A stretch of DNA of 64,000 nt from contig NW_027484980.1 of assembly GCF_050908995.1 (NCBI RefSeq), positions 17,402 to 81,401 on the forward strand, in the 5' to 3' direction. The position numbers and the translations under genes are program-made. The number at the start of each line of letters is the position of its first letter. The stretch's first letter is position 1. Source of the stretch: Andrena cerasifolii (Eukaryota > Arthropoda > Insecta > Hymenoptera > Andrenidae). Below are positions 27,136 through 41,515 of this stretch, in pieces. The notes under the pieces are model-generated. The model did no database searches. It worked only from the letters and a program-made list of their open reading frames with translations, and had not been told where the DNA came from.

Positions 27136-27365
27136 CAAATATTGAAAAACTGATATCGAAAAACTGATATTGAAAAACCGATATTGAATCCGATAATAGA
27201 ACCGATATTCAAAAACCGATATTGAAAACCAAATATTGAAATACTGATATTGAAAAACCGATATTGAAAAACCGATATTGAAAAACCTATATCGAAAAAC
27301 TGATATTGAAAAATCGATATTGAAACCGATATTAGAACCGATATTGAAAAACCGATATTGAAAAA
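27136..27365 (+). repeat. 17-monomer HOR, 230 bp, copy B
   Basis: Counterpart of 19175-19404. The flanking monomer pair before the HOR is the same in both copies. Confidence 0.82.
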
Positions 27366-27932
27366 CAAATATTGAAAAACTGATATCGAAAAACTGATAT
27401 TGAAAAACCGATATTGAAAAACCGATATTGAATCCGATATTAGAACCGATATTCAAAAACCGATATTGGAGAACAAATATTGAAAAACTGATATTGAAAA
27501 ACCGATATTGAAAAACCGATATTGAAAAACCGATATTGAAAAACGAATATTGAAAAACTGATATTGAAAAACCGATATTGAAAAACCGCTATTGAAAAAC
27601 CGATATTGAAACCGATATTAGAACCGATATTCAAAAACCGATATTGAAAACCAAATATTGAAAAACTGATATTGAAAAACCGATATTGAAAAACCGATAT
27701 TGAAAAACCTATATCGAAAAACTGATATTGAAACCGATATTAGAACCGATATTGAAAAACCGATATTCAAAAACCGATATTGTAGAACAAATATTGAAAA
27801 ACTGATATTGAAAAACCGATATTGAAAAACCGATATTGAAAAACCGATATTGAAAAACCTATATCGAATAACTGATATTGCAAAACCGATATTGAATCCG
27901 ATATTAGAACCGATATTGAAAAACCGATATTG

Positions 27933-28850
27933 AAATACCGATATTGAAAAACCTATATGGAAAAACTGATATTGCAAAACCGATATTGAATCCGATATTA
28001 GAACCGATATTGAAAAACCGATATTCAAAAACCGATATTGGAGAACAAATATTCAAAAACCGATATTGAAAAACGAATATTGAAAAACTGATATTGAAAA
28101 ACTGATATTGAATCCGATATTAGAACCGATATTCAAAAACCGATATTGGAGAACAAATATTGATTAACTGATATTGAAAAACCGATATTGAAAAACCGCT
28201 ATTGAAAAACCGATATTGAAACCGATATTAGAACCGATATTCAAAAACCGATATTGAAAACCAAATATTGAAAAACTGATATTGAAAAACCGATATTGAA
28301 AAACCGATATTGAAAAACCTATATCGAAAAACTGATATTGAAAAATCGATATTGAAACCGATATTAGAACCGATATTCAAAAACCGATATTGGAGAACAA
28401 ATATTGAAAAACTGATATTGAAAAACCGATATTGAAAAACCTATATCGAAAAACTGATATTGAAAAATCGATATTGAAACCGATATTAGAACCGATATTG
28501 AAAAACCGATATTGTAAAGCAAATATTGAAAAACTGATATCGAAAAACTGATATTGAAAAACCGATATTGAAAAACCGATATTGAATCCGATAATAGAAC
28601 CGATATTGAAAAACCGCTATTGAAAAACCGATATTGAATCCGATAATAGAACCGATATTCAAAAACCGATATTGAAAACCAAATATTGAAATACTGATAT
28701 TGAAAAACCGATATTGAAAAACCTATATCGAAAAACTGATATTGAAAAACTGATATTGAATCCGATATTAGAACCGATATTGAAAAACCGATATTGAAAT
28801 ACCGATATTCAAAAACCGATATTGAAAACCAAATATTGAAAAACTGATAT
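27933..28850 (+). repeat. 730-bp module, copy 3, plus extension shared with 52.3 kb
   Basis: It matches 2195-2925 but has an extra four monomers (52 bp) near 28604-28655, including CCGCTATTGAAAAA between two CCGATAATAGAA. The copy at 52299-53216 has the same insertion, and the match continues about 190 bp beyond the older copies. These two are therefore closer relatives of each other although 24.4 kb apart. A private ATTGATTAAC occurs near 28160. Confidence 0.75.
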
Positions 28851-29304
28851 TGAAAAACCGATATTGAAAAACCGATATTGAAAAACCTATATCGAAAAAC
28901 TGATATTGAAAAATCGATATTGAAACCGATATTAGAACCGATATTGAAAAACCGATATTGTAAAGCAAATATTGAAAAACTGATATCGAAAAACTGATAT
29001 TGAAAAACCGATATTGAATCCGATAATAGAACCGATATTCAAAAACCGATATTGAAAACCAAATATTGAAATACTGATATTGAAAAACCGATATTGAAAA
29101 ACCTATATCGAAAAACTGATATTGAAAAATCGATATTGAAACCGATATTAGAACCGATATTGAAAACCCGATATTGAAAAACAAATATTGAAAAACTGAT
29201 ATCGAAAAACTGATATTGAAAAACCGATATTGAAAAACCGATATTGAATCCGATATTAGAACCGATATTCAAAAACCGATATTGGAGAACAAATATTGAA
29301 AAAC
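28851..29304 (+). repeat. Mixed modules with GAAAACCCG marker
   Basis: It contains CCGATATTGTAAAG near 28960, CCGATAATAGAA near 29025 and the extra-C variant GAAAACCCG near 29163. That variant is first seen here and recurs near 38615, 43935, 46968 and 53409, always ahead of CAAATATTGAAAAA and CTGATATCGAAAAA. Confidence 0.7.
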
Positions 29305-31637
29305 TGATATTGAAAAACCGATATTGAAAAACCGATATTGAATCCGATATTAGAACCGATATTCAAAAACCGATATTGTAGAACAAATATTGAAAAACTG
29401 ATATTGAAAAACCGATATTGAAAAACCGATATTAAATCCGATATTAGAACCGATATTCAAAAACCGATATTGGAGAACGAATATTGAAAAACCGATATTG
29501 AAAAACTGATATTGAAAAACCGATATTGAAAAACAAATATTGAAACACTGATATCGAAAAACTGATATTGAAAAACCGAAATTGAAAAACTGATATTGAA
29601 TCCGATATTAGAACCGATATTGAAAAACCGATATTGAAAAACCTATATCGAATAACTGATATTGCAAAACCGATATTGAATCCGATATTAGAACCGATAT
29701 TGAAAAACCGATATTGAAATACCGATATTCAAAAACCGATATTGAAAACCAAATATTGAAAAACTGATATTGAAAAACCGATATTGAAAAACCGATATTG
29801 AAAAACCTATATCGAAAAACTGATATTGAAAAATCGATATTGAAACCGATATTAGAACCGATATTGAAAAACCGATATTGTAAAGCAAATATTGAAAAAC
29901 TGATATCGAAAAACTGATATTGAAAAACCGATATTGAATCCGATAATAGAACCGATATTCAAAAACCGATATTGAAAACCAAATATTGAAATACTGATAT
30001 TGAAAAACCGATATTGAAAAACCGATATTGAAAAACCTATATCGAAAAACTGATATTGAAAAATCGATATTGAAACCGATATTAGAACCGATATTGAAAA
30101 ACCGATATTGTAAAGCAAATATTGAAAAACTGATATCGAAAAACTGATATTGAAAAACCGATATTGAATCCGATAATAGAACCGATATTCAAAAACCGAT
30201 ATTGAAAACCAAATATTGAAATACTGATATTGAAAAACCGATATTGAAAAACCGATATTGAAAAACCTATATCGAAAAACTGATATTGAAAAATCGATAT
30301 TGAAACCGATATTAGAACCGATATTGAAAAACCGATATTGAAAAACAAATATTGAAAAACTGATATCGAAAAACTGATATTGAAAAACCGATATTGAAAA
30401 ACCGATATTGAATCCGATATTAGAACCGATATTCAAAAACCGATATTGGAGAACAAATATTGAAAAACTGATATTGAAAAACCGATATTGAAAAACCGAT
30501 ATTGAAAAACCTATATGGAAAAACTGATATTGCAAAACCGATATTGAATCCGATATTAGAACCGATATTGAAAAACCGATATTCAAAAACCGATATTGGA
30601 GAACAAATATTCAAAAACCGATATTGAAAAACGAATATTGAAAAACTGATATTGAAAAACCGATATTGAAAAACCGATATTGAACCGCTATTGAATCCGA
30701 TATTGAATCCGATAATAGAACCGATATTCAAAAACCGATAATGAAAACCAAATATTGAAAAACTGATATTGAAAAACCGATATTGAAAAACCGATATTGA
30801 AAAACCTATATCGAAAAACTGATATTGAAAAATCGATATTGAAACCGATATTAGAACCGATATTGAAAAACCGATATTGAAAAACAAATATTGAAAAACT
30901 GATATCGAAAAACCGATATTGAATCCGATAATAGAACCGATATTCAAAAACCGATATTGAAAACCAAATATTGAAATACTGATGTTGAAAAACCGATATT
31001 GAAAAACCGATATTGAAAAACCTATATCGAAAAACTGATATTGAAAAATCGATATTGAAACCGATATTAGAACCGATATTGAATTGAAAAACAAATATTG
31101 AAAAACTGATATCGAAAAACTGATATTGAAAAACTGATATCGAAAAACTGATATTGAAAAACCGATATTGAAAAACCGATATTGAATCCGATATTAGAAC
31201 CGATATTCAAAAACCGATATTGTAGAACAAATATTGAAAAACTGATATTGAAAAACCGATATTGAAAAACCGATATTGAAAAACCGATATTAAATCCGAT
31301 ATTAGAACCGATATTCAAAAACCGATATTGGAGAACGAATATTGAAAAACTGATATTGAAAAACCGATATTGAAAAACCGATATTGAAAAACCGATATTG
31401 AAAAACAAATATTGAAAAACTGATATCGAAAAACTGATATTGAGAAACTGATATTGCAAAACCGATATTGAAAAACCGATATTGAAAAACCGATATTGAA
31501 AAACCTATATCGAATAACTGATATTGCAAAACCGATATTGAAAAAACGATATTGAATCCGATATTAGAACCGATATTGAAAAACAAATATTGAAAAACCG
31601 ATATTGAAAAATCGATATTGAAACCGATATTAGAACC
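29305..31637 (+). repeat. 2.3-kb segment, copy 1 of a pair about 9.8 kb apart
   Basis: It matches 39100-41515. The offset is 9,795 up to 30345, then 9,875 because the other copy has an 80-bp block of six extra monomers at 40141-40220. It changes further near 30680, where this copy has two shortened monomers (GAA and GAAT ends, 5 bp less), and near 31081, where about 9 bp are lost inside a monomer. Shared rare variants include GAAACACTG (near 29543) and CCGAAATTG (29576 and 39371). Confidence 0.82.
29886..30345 (+). repeat. 17-monomer HOR, two tandem copies of 230 bp
   Basis: Complete copies lie at 29886-30115 and 30116-30345, preceded by the right part of a third from about 29725. In the last copy the closing CCGATATTGTAAAG is replaced by the consensus monomer. 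This is direct proof that the 17-monomer block multiplies as a unit. Confidence 0.87.
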
Positions 31638-32270
31638 GATATTCAAAAACCGATATTGAAAAACTGATATTGAAAAACCGATATTGAAAAACCGATATTG
31701 AAAAACCTATATCGAAAAACTGATATTGAACAATCGATATTGAAACCGATATTAGAACCGATATTGAAAAACCGATATTGAAAAACAAATATTGAAAAAC
31801 TGATATCGAAAAACTGATATTGAAAAACCGATATTGAAAAACCGATATTGAATCCGATATTAGAACCGATATTCAAAAACCGATATTGGAGAACAAATAT
31901 TGAAAAACTGATATTGAAAAACCGATATTGAAAAACCGATATTGAAAAACCGATATTGAAAAACCTATATCGAATAACTGATATTGCAAAACCGATATTG
32001 AATCCGATATTAGAACCGATATTGAAAAACCGATATTGAAATACCGATATTGAAAAACCTATATGGAAAAACTGATATTGCAAAACCGATATTGAATCCG
32101 ATATTAGAACCGATATTGAAAAACCGATATTCAAAAACCGATATTGGAGAACAAATATTCAAAAACCGATATTGAAAAACGAATATTGAAAAACTGATAT
32201 TGAAAAACCGATATTGAAAAACCGCTATTGAAAAACCGATATTGAAACCGATATTAGAACCGATATTCAA
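31296..32270 (+). repeat. 975-bp super-HOR, copy 5
   Basis: HOR start at 31296, linker at 31643, 261-bp module at 32010-32270. All three are exactly 20,127 bp from the parts of the copy at 11169, so no length change has built up between the two. Confidence 0.83.
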
Positions 32271-32451
32271 AAACCGATATTGAAAACCAAATATTGAAAA
32301 ACTGATATTGAAAAACCGATATTGAAAAACCGATATTGAAAAACCTATATCGAAAAACTGATATTGAAAAATCGATATTGAAACCGATATTAGAACCGAT
32401 ATTGAAAAACCGATATTGTAAAGCAAATATTGAAAAACCGATATTGAAATA

Positions 32452-34970
32452 CCGATATTGAAAAACCTATATCGAATAACTGATATTGCAAAACCGATAT
32501 TGAATCCGATATTAGAACCGATATTGAAATACCGATATTGAAAAACCGATATTGAAAAACAAATATTGAAAAACTGATATCGAAAAACTGATATTGAGAA
32601 ACTGATATTGCAAAACCGATATTGAATCCGATATTAGAACCGATATTCAAAAACCGATATTGGAGAACAAATATTGAAAAACTGATATTGAAAAACCGAT
32701 ATTGAAAAACCGATATTGAAAAACCGATATTGAAAAACCTATATCGAATAACTGATATTGCAAAACCGATATTGAATCCGATATTAGAACCGATATTGAA
32801 AAACCGATATTGAAATACCGATATTGAAAAACCTATATGGAAAAACTGATATTGCAAAACCGATATTGAATCCGATATTAGAACCGATATTCAAAAACCG
32901 ATATTCAAAAACCGATATTGGAGAACAAATATTCAAAAACCGATATTGAAAAACGAATATTGAAAAACTGATATTGAAAAACCGATATTGAAAAACCGCT
33001 ATTGAAAAACCGATATTGAAACCGATATTAGAACCGATATTCAAAAACCGATATTGAAAACCAAATATTGAAAAACTGATATTGAAAAACCGATATTGAA
33101 AAACCGATATTGAAAAACCTATATCGAAAAACTGATATTGAAAAATCGATATTGAAACCGATATTAGAACCGATATTGAAAAACCGATATTGTAAAGCAA
33201 ATATTGAAAAACCGATATTGAAATACCGATATTGAAAAACCTATATGGAAAAACTGATATTGCAAAACCGATATTGAATCCGATATTAGAACCGATATTG
33301 AAAAACCGATATTCAAAAACCGATATTGGAGAACAAATATTCAAAAACCGATATTGAAAAACGAATATTGAAAAACTGATATTGAAAAACTGATATTGAA
33401 TCCGATATTAGAACCGATATTCAAAAACCGATATTGGAGAACAAATATTGAAAAACTGATATTGAAAAACCGATATTGAAAAACCGATATTGAAAAACCT
33501 ATATCGAATAACTGATATTGCAAAACCGATATTGAATCCGATATTAGAACCGATATTGAAAAACCGATATTGAAATACCGATATTCAAAAACCGATATTG
33601 AAAAACCGATATTGAAAAACCTATATCGAAAAACTGATATTGAGAAATCGATATTGAAAAACCGATATTGAAAAACAAATATTGAAAAACTGATATCGAA
33701 AAACTGATGTTGAAAAACAGATATCGAAAAACTGATATTGAAAAACCGATATTGAAAAACCGATATTGAATCCGATATTAGAACCGATATTCAAAAACCG
33801 ATATTGTAGAACAAATATTGAAAAACTGATATTGAAAAACCGATATTGAAAAACCGATATTGAAAAACCGATATTAAATCCGATATTAGAACCGATATTC
33901 AAAAACCGATATTGGAGAACGAATATTGAAAAACTGATATTGAAAAACCGATATTGAAAAACCGATATTGAAAAACCGATATTGAAAAACAAATATTGAA
34001 AAACTGATATCGAAAAACTGATATTGAGAAACTGATATTGCAAAACCGATATTGAAAAACCGATATTGAAAAACCGATATTGAAAAACCTATATCGAATA
34101 ACTGATATTGCAAAACCGATATTGAAAAAACGATATTGAAAAACCGATATTGAAAAACCTATATCGAAAAACTGATATTGAACAATCGATATTGAAACCG
34201 ATATTAGAACCGATATTGAAAAACCGATATTGAAAAACAAATATTGAAAAACTGATATCGAAAAACTGATATTGAAAAACCGATATTGAAAAACCGATAT
34301 TGAAAAACCTATATCGAAAAACTGATATTGAACAATCGATATTGAAAAACCGATATTGAATCCGATATTAGAACCGATATTCAAAAACCGATATTGTAGA
34401 ACAAATATTGAAAAACTGATATTGAAAAACCGATATTGAAAAACCGATATTGAAAAACCGATATTAAATCCGATATTAGAACCGATATTCAAAAACCGAT
34501 ATTGGAGAACGAATATTGAAAAACTGATATTGAAAAACCGATATTGAAAAACCGATATTGAAAAACCGATATTGAAAAACAAATATTGAAAAACTGATAT
34601 CGAAAAACTGATATTGAGAAACTGATATTGCAAAACCGATATTGAAAAACCGATATTGAAAAACCGATATTGAAAAACCTATATCGAATAACTGATATTG
34701 CAAAGCCGATATTGAAAAAACGATATTGAAAAACCGATATTGAAAAACCTATATCGAAAAACTGATATTGAACAATCGATATTGAAACCGATATTAGAAC
34801 CGATATTGAAAAACCGATATTGAAAAACAAATATTGAAAAACTGATATCGAAAAACTGATATTGAAAAACCGATATTGAAAAACCGATATTGAATCCGAT
34901 ATTAGAACCGATATTCAAAAACCGATATTGGAGAACAAATATTGAAAAACTGATATTGAAAAACCGATAT
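32452..34970 (+). repeat. 2.5-kb tandem duplication, copy 1
   Basis: It matches 34992-36906 at offset 2,540 on the left and 2,526 right of about 33390, where the second copy has lost one CTGATATTGAAAAA. Both carry the rare GATGTTGAAAAACAG variant (33706 and 36232). This copy is longer because it holds the inner 590-bp duplication. Confidence 0.85.
33758..34883 (+). repeat. 590-bp direct tandem duplication nested in the 2.5-kb copy
   Basis: 33758-34293 matches 34348-34883 at offset 590. Each copy has a truncated 408-type HOR (starts 33880 and 34470). The difference I noted is G at 34705 (CAAAGCCG) against A in the first copy. The equivalent region at 36.3-36.8 kb has one copy, so this duplication is either younger than the 2.5-kb event or was lost there. 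Confidence 0.84.
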
Positions 34971-34991
34971 TGAAAAACCGATATTGAAAAA

Positions 34992-36906
34992 CCGATATTG
35001 AAAAACCTATATCGAATAACTGATATTGCAAAACCGATATTGAATCCGATATTAGAACCGATATTGAAATACCGATATTGAAAAACCGATATTGAAAAAC
35101 AAATATTGAAAAACTGATATCGAAAAACTGATATTGAGAATCTGATATTGCAAAACCGATATTGAATCCGATATTAGAACCGATATTCAAAAACCGATAT
35201 TGGAGAACAAATATTGAAAAACTGATATTGAAAAACCGATATTGAAAAACCGATATTGAAAAACCGATATTGAAAAACCTATATCGAATAACTGATATTG
35301 CAAAACCGATATTGAATCCGATATTAGAACCGATATTGAAAAACCGATATTGAAATACCGATATTGAAAAACCTATATGGAAAAACTGATATTGCAAAAC
35401 CGATATTGAATCCGATATTAGAACCGATATTGAAAAACCGATATTCAAAAACCGATATTGGAGAACAAATATTCAAAAACCGATATTGAAAAACGAATAT
35501 TGAAAAACTGATATTGAAAAACCGATATTGAAAAACCGCTATTGAAAAACCGATATTGAAACCGATATTAGAACCGATATTCAAAAACCGATATTGAAAA
35601 CCAAATATTGAAAAACTGATATTGAAAAACCGATATTGAAAAACCGATATTGAAAAACCTATATCGAAAAACTGATATTGAAAAATCGATATTGAAACCG
35701 ATATTAGAACCGATATTGAAAAACCGATATTGTAAAGCAAATATTGAAAAACCGATATTGAAATACCGATATTGAAAAACCTATATGGAAAAACTGATAT
35801 TGCAAAACCGATATTGAATCCGATATTAGAACCGATATTGAAAAACCGATATTCAAAAACCGATATTGGAGAACAAATATTCAAAAACCGATATTGAAAA
35901 ACGAATATTGAAAAACTGATATTGAATCCGATATTAGAACCGATATTCAAAAACCGATATTGGAGAACAAATATTGAAAAACTGATATTGAAAAACCGAT
36001 ATTGAAAAACCGATATTGAAAAACCTATATCGAATAACTGATATTGCAAAACCGATATTGAATCCGATATTAGAACCGATATTGAAAAACCGATATTGAA
36101 ATACCGATATTCAAAAACCGATATTGAAAAACCGATATTGAAAAACCTATATCGAAAAACTGATATTGAAAAATCGATATTGAAAAACCGATATTGAAAA
36201 ACAAATATTGAAAAACTGATATCGAAAAACTGATGTTGAAAAACAGATATCGAAAAACTGATATTGAAAAACCGATATTGAAAAACCGATATTGAATCCG
36301 ATATTAGAACCGATATTCAAAAACCGATATTGTAGAACAAATATTGAAAAACTGATATTGAAAAACCGATATTGAAAAACCGATATTGAAAAACCGATAT
36401 TAAATCCGATATTAGAACCGATATTCAAAAACCGATATTGGAGAACGAATATTGAAAAACTGATATTGAAAAACCGATATTGAAAAACCGATATTGAAAA
36501 ACCGATATTGAAAAACAAATATTGAAAAACTGATATCGAAAAACTGATATTGAGAAACTGATATTGCAAAACCGATATTGAAAAACCGATATTGAAAAAC
36601 CGATATTGAAAAACCTATATCGAATAACTGATATTGCAAAACCGATATTGAAAAAACGATATTGAAAAACCGATATTGAAAAACCTATATCGAAAAACTG
36701 ATATTGAACAATCGATATTGAAACCGATATTAGAACCGATATTGAAAAACCGATATTGAAAAACAAATATTGAAAAACTGATATCGAAAAACTGATATTG
36801 AAAAACCGATATTGAAAAACCGATATTGAATCCGATATTAGAACCGATATTCAAAAACCGATATTGGAGAACAAATATTGAAAAACTGATATTGAAAAAC
36901 CGATAT
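34992..36906 (+). repeat. 2.5-kb tandem duplication, copy 2 (1.9 kb)
   Basis: Partner of 32452-34970 without the 590-bp inner repeat. A private T near 35141 reads GAGAATCTG where the first copy has GAGAAACTG. A truncated 408-type HOR starts at 36406. Confidence 0.85.
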
Positions 36907-39099
36907 TAAATCCGATATTAGAACCGATATTCAAAAACCGATATTGGAGAACGAATATTGAAAAACCGATATTGAAAAACTGATATTGAAAAACCGATAT
37001 TGAAAAACAAATATTGAAACACTGATATCGAAAAACTGATATTGAAAAACCGAAATTGAAAAACTGATATTGAATCCGATATTAGAACCGATATTGAAAA
37101 ACCGATATCGAAAAACTGATATTGAAAAACTGATATCGAAAAACTGATATTGAAAAAACGATATTGAATCCGATATTAGAACCGATATTGAAAAACAAAT
37201 ATTGAAAAACCGATATTGAAAAATCGATATTGAAACCGATATTAGAACCGATATTCAAAAACGATATTGAAAAACTGATATTGAAAAACCGATATTGAAA
37301 AACCGATATTGAAAAACCTATATCGAATAACTGATATTGCAAAACCGATATTGAATCCGATATTAGAACCGATATTGAAAAACCGATATTGAAATACCGA
37401 TATTCAAAAACCGATATTGAAAACCAAATATTGAAATACTGATGTTGAAAAACCGATATTGAAAAACCGATATTGAAAAACCTATATCGAAAAACTGATA
37501 TTGAAAAATCGATATTGAAACCGATATTAGAACCGATATTGAAAAACCGATATTGAAAAACAAATATTGAAAAACTGATATCGAAAAACTGATATTGAAA
37601 AACTGATATCGAAAAACTGATATTGAAAAACCGATATTGAAAAAACCGATATTGAATCCGATATTAGAACCGATATTCAAAAACCGATATTGTAGAACAA
37701 ATATTGAAAAACTGATATTGAAAAACCGATATTGAAAAACCGATATTAAATCCGATATTAGAACCGATATTCAAAAACCGATATTGGAGAACGAATATTG
37801 AAAAACTGATATTGAAAAACCGATATTGAAAAACCGATATTGAAAAACCGATATTGAAAAACAAATATTGAAAAACTGATATCGAAAAACTGATATTGAG
37901 AAACTGATATTGCAAAACCGATATTGAAAAACCGATATTGAAAAACCGATATTGAAAAACCTATATCGAATAACTGATATTGCAAAACCGATATTGAAAA
38001 AACGATATTGAATCCGATATTAGAACCGATATTGAAAAACAAATATTGAAAACCGATATTGAAAAATCGATATTGAAACCGATATTAGAACCGATATTCA
38101 AAAACCGATATTGAAAAACTGATATTGAAAAACCGATATTGAAAAACCGATATTGAAAAACCTATATCGAAAAACTGATATTGAACAATCGATATTGAAA
38201 CCGATATTAGAACCGATATTGAAAAACCGATATTGAAAAACAAATATTGAAAAACTGATATCGAAAAACTGATATTGAAAAACCGATATTGAAAAACCGA
38301 TATTGAATCCGATATTAGAACCGATATTCAAAAACCGATATTGGAGAACAAATATTGAAAAACTGATATTGAAAAACCGATATTGAAAAACCGATATTGA
38401 AAAACCGATATTGAAAAACCGATATTGAAAAACCGCTATTGAAAAACCGATATTGAAACCGATATTAGAACCGATATTCAAAAACCGATATTGAAAACCA
38501 AATATTGAAAAACTGATATTGAAAAACCGATATTGAAAACCGATATTGAAAAACCTATATCGAAAAACTGATATTGAAAAATCGATATTGAAACCGATAT
38601 TAGAACCGATATTGAAAACCCGATATTGAAAAACAAATATTGAAAAACTGATATCGAAAAACTGATATTGAAAAACCGATATTGAAAAACCGATATTGAA
38701 TCCGATATTAGAACCCGATATTCAAAAACCGATATTGGAGAACAAATATTGAAAAACTGATATTGAAAAACCGATATTCAAAAACCGATATTGAAAAACC
38801 TATATCGAATAACTGATATTGCAAAACCGATATTGAATCCGATATTAGAACCGATATTGAAAAACCGATATTGAAATACCGATATTCAAAAACCGATATT
38901 GAAAACCAAATATTGAAAAACTGATATTGAAAAACCGATATTGAAAAACCGATATTGAAAAACCTATATCGAAAAACTGATATTGAAAAATCGATATTGA
39001 AACCGATATTAGAACCGATATTGAAAAACCGATATTGTAAAGCAAATATTGAAAAACTGATATCGAAAAACTGATATTGAAAAACTGATATCGAAAAAC
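36907..39099 (+). repeat. Irregular satellite stretch with shortened and lengthened monomers
   Basis: The start repeats the GAAACACTG and CCGAAATTG block of 29.5 kb (CCGAAATTG at 37050). After that the module order is broken. Off-length monomers occur near 37262 (one C lost), 37640 (six A), 38049 and 38535 (four A) and 38715 (extra C). A partial 408-type HOR starts at 37752. The longest consensus run I noted, four monomers, lies at 38377-38432. Confidence 0.72.
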
Positions 39100-41515
39100 T
39101 GATATTGAAAAACCGATATTGAAAAACCGATATTGAATCCGATATTAGAACCGATATTCAAAAACCGATATTGTAGAACAAATATTGAAAAACTGATATT
39201 GAAAAACCGATATTGAAAAACCGATATTAAATCCGATATTAGAACCGATATTCAAAAACCGATATTGGAGAACGAATATTGAAAAACCGATATTGAAAAA
39301 CTGATATTGAAAAACCGATATTGAAAAACAAATATTGAAACACTGATATCGAAAAACTGATATTGAAAAACCGAAATTGAAAAACTGATATTGAATCCGA
39401 TATTAGAACCGATATTGAAAAACCGATATTGAAAAACCTATATCGAATAACTGATATTGCAAAACCGATATTGAATCCGATATTAGAACCGATATTGAAA
39501 AACCGATATTGAAATACCGATATTCAAAAACCGATATTGAAAACCAAATATTGAAAAACTGATATTGAAAAACCGATATTGAAAAACCGATATTGAAAAA
39601 CCTATATCGAAAAACTGATATTGAAAAATCGATATTGAAACCGATATTAGAACCGATATTGAAAAACCGATATTGTAAAGCAAATATTGAAAAACTGATA
39701 TCGAAAAACTGATATTGAAAAACCGATATTGAATCCGATAATAGAACCGATATTCAAAAACCGATATTGAAAACCAAATATTGAAATACTGATATTGAAA
39801 AACCGATATTGAAAAACCGATATTGAAAAACCTATATCGAAAAACTGATATTGAAAAATCGATATTGAAACCGATATTAGAACCGATATTGAAAAACCGA
39901 TATTGTAAAGCAAATATTGAAAAACTGATATCGAAAAACTGATATTGAAAAACCGATATTGAATCCGATAATAGAACCGATATTCAAAAACCGATATTGA
40001 AAACCAAATATTGAAAAACTGATATTGAAAAACCGATATTGAAAAACCGATATTGAAAAACCTATATCGAAAAACTGATATTGAAAAATCGATATTGAAA
40101 CCGATATTAGAACCGATATTGAAAAACCGATATTGAAAAACCTATATCGAAAAACTGATATTGAAAAATCGATATTGAAACCGATATTAGAACCGATATT
40201 GAAAAACCGATATTGAAAAACAAATATTGAAAAACTGATATCGAAAAACTGATATTGAAAAACCGATATTGAAAAACCGATATTGAATCCGATATTAGAA
40301 CCGATATTCAAAAACCGATATTGGAGAACAAATATTGAAAAACTGATATTGAAAAACCGATATTGAAAAACCGATATTGAAAAACCTATATGGAAAAACT
40401 GATATTGCAAAACCGATATTGAATCCGATATTAGAACCGATATTGAAAAACCGATATTCAAAAACCGATATTGGAGAACAAATATTCAAAAACCGATATT
40501 GAAAAACGAATATTGAAAAACTGATATTGAAAAACCGATATTGAAAAACCGATATTGAAAAACCGCTATTGAAAAACCGATATTGAATCCGATAATAGAA
40601 CCGATATTCAAAAACCGATAATGAAAACCAAATATTGAAAAACTGATATTGAAAAACCGATATTGAAAAACCGATATTGAAAAACCTATATCGAAAAACT
40701 GATATTGAAAAATCGATATTGAAACCGATATTAGAACCGATATTGAAAAACCGATATTGAAAAACAAATATTGAAAAACTGATATCGAAAAACCGATATT
40801 GAATCCGATAATAGAACCGATATTCAAAAACCGATATTGAAAACCAAATATTGAAATACTGATGTTGAAAAACCGATATTGAAAAACCGATATTGAAAAA
40901 CCTATATCGAAAAACTGATATTGAAAAATCGATATTGAAACCGATATTAGAACCGATATTGAAAAACCGATATTGAAAAACAAATATTGAAAAACTGATA
41001 TCGAAAAACTGATATTGAAAAACTGATATCGAAAAACTGATATTGAAAAACCGATATTGAAAAACCGATATTGAATCCGATATTAGAACCGATATTCAAA
41101 AACCGATATTGTAGAACAAATATTGAAAAACTGATATTGAAAAACCGATATTGAAAAACCGATATTAAATCCGATATTAGAACCGATATTCAAAAACCGA
41201 TATTGGAGAACGAATATTGAAAAACTGATATTGAAAAACCGATATTGAAAAACCGATATTGAAAAACCGATATTGAAAAACAAATATTGAAAAACTGATA
41301 TCGAAAAACTGATATTGAGAAACTGATATTGCAAAACCGATATTGAAAAACCGATATTGAAAAACCGATATTGAAAAACCTATATCGAATAACTGATATT
41401 GCAAAACCGATATTGAAAAAACGATATTGAATCCGATATTAGAACCGATATTGAAAAACAAATATTGAAAAACCGATATTGAAAAATCGATATTGAAACC
41501 GATATTAGAACCGAT
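39100..41515 (+). repeat. 2.4-kb segment, copy 2 of a pair about 9.8 kb apart
   Basis: Partner of 29305-31637, with an 80-bp block at 40141-40220 that the partner lacks. Its right part was itself duplicated in tandem (1,318-bp unit). It includes two tandem 230-bp HORs at 39681-39910 and 39911-40140, the same doubling as at 29886-30345, so the doubling came before the 9.8-kb event. Confidence 0.82.
40157..41474 (+). repeat. 1,318-bp tandem duplication, copy 1
   Basis: This unit is repeated directly at 41475-42836. It holds CAAATATTCAAAAA, CCGATAATGAAAAC near 40617, GATGTTG near 40861, CCGATATTGTAGAA near 41104 and a 408-type HOR from 41171. Confidence 0.88.

Larger units (their letters stand above)
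21000..28055 (+). repeat. 7-kb segmental duplication, copy B
   Basis: Partner of 14195-20310. It is longer because of an extra 14-bp monomer near 21330, about 285 bp near 22900, about 842 bp between 23.9 and 24.9 kb, and 14 bp near 26740. Private changes include G at 26229, C at 26948 and a monomer lacking one C near 23166. The tandem 706-bp step at 23.5-24.9 kb explains most of the 842-bp excess. Confidence 0.83.
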
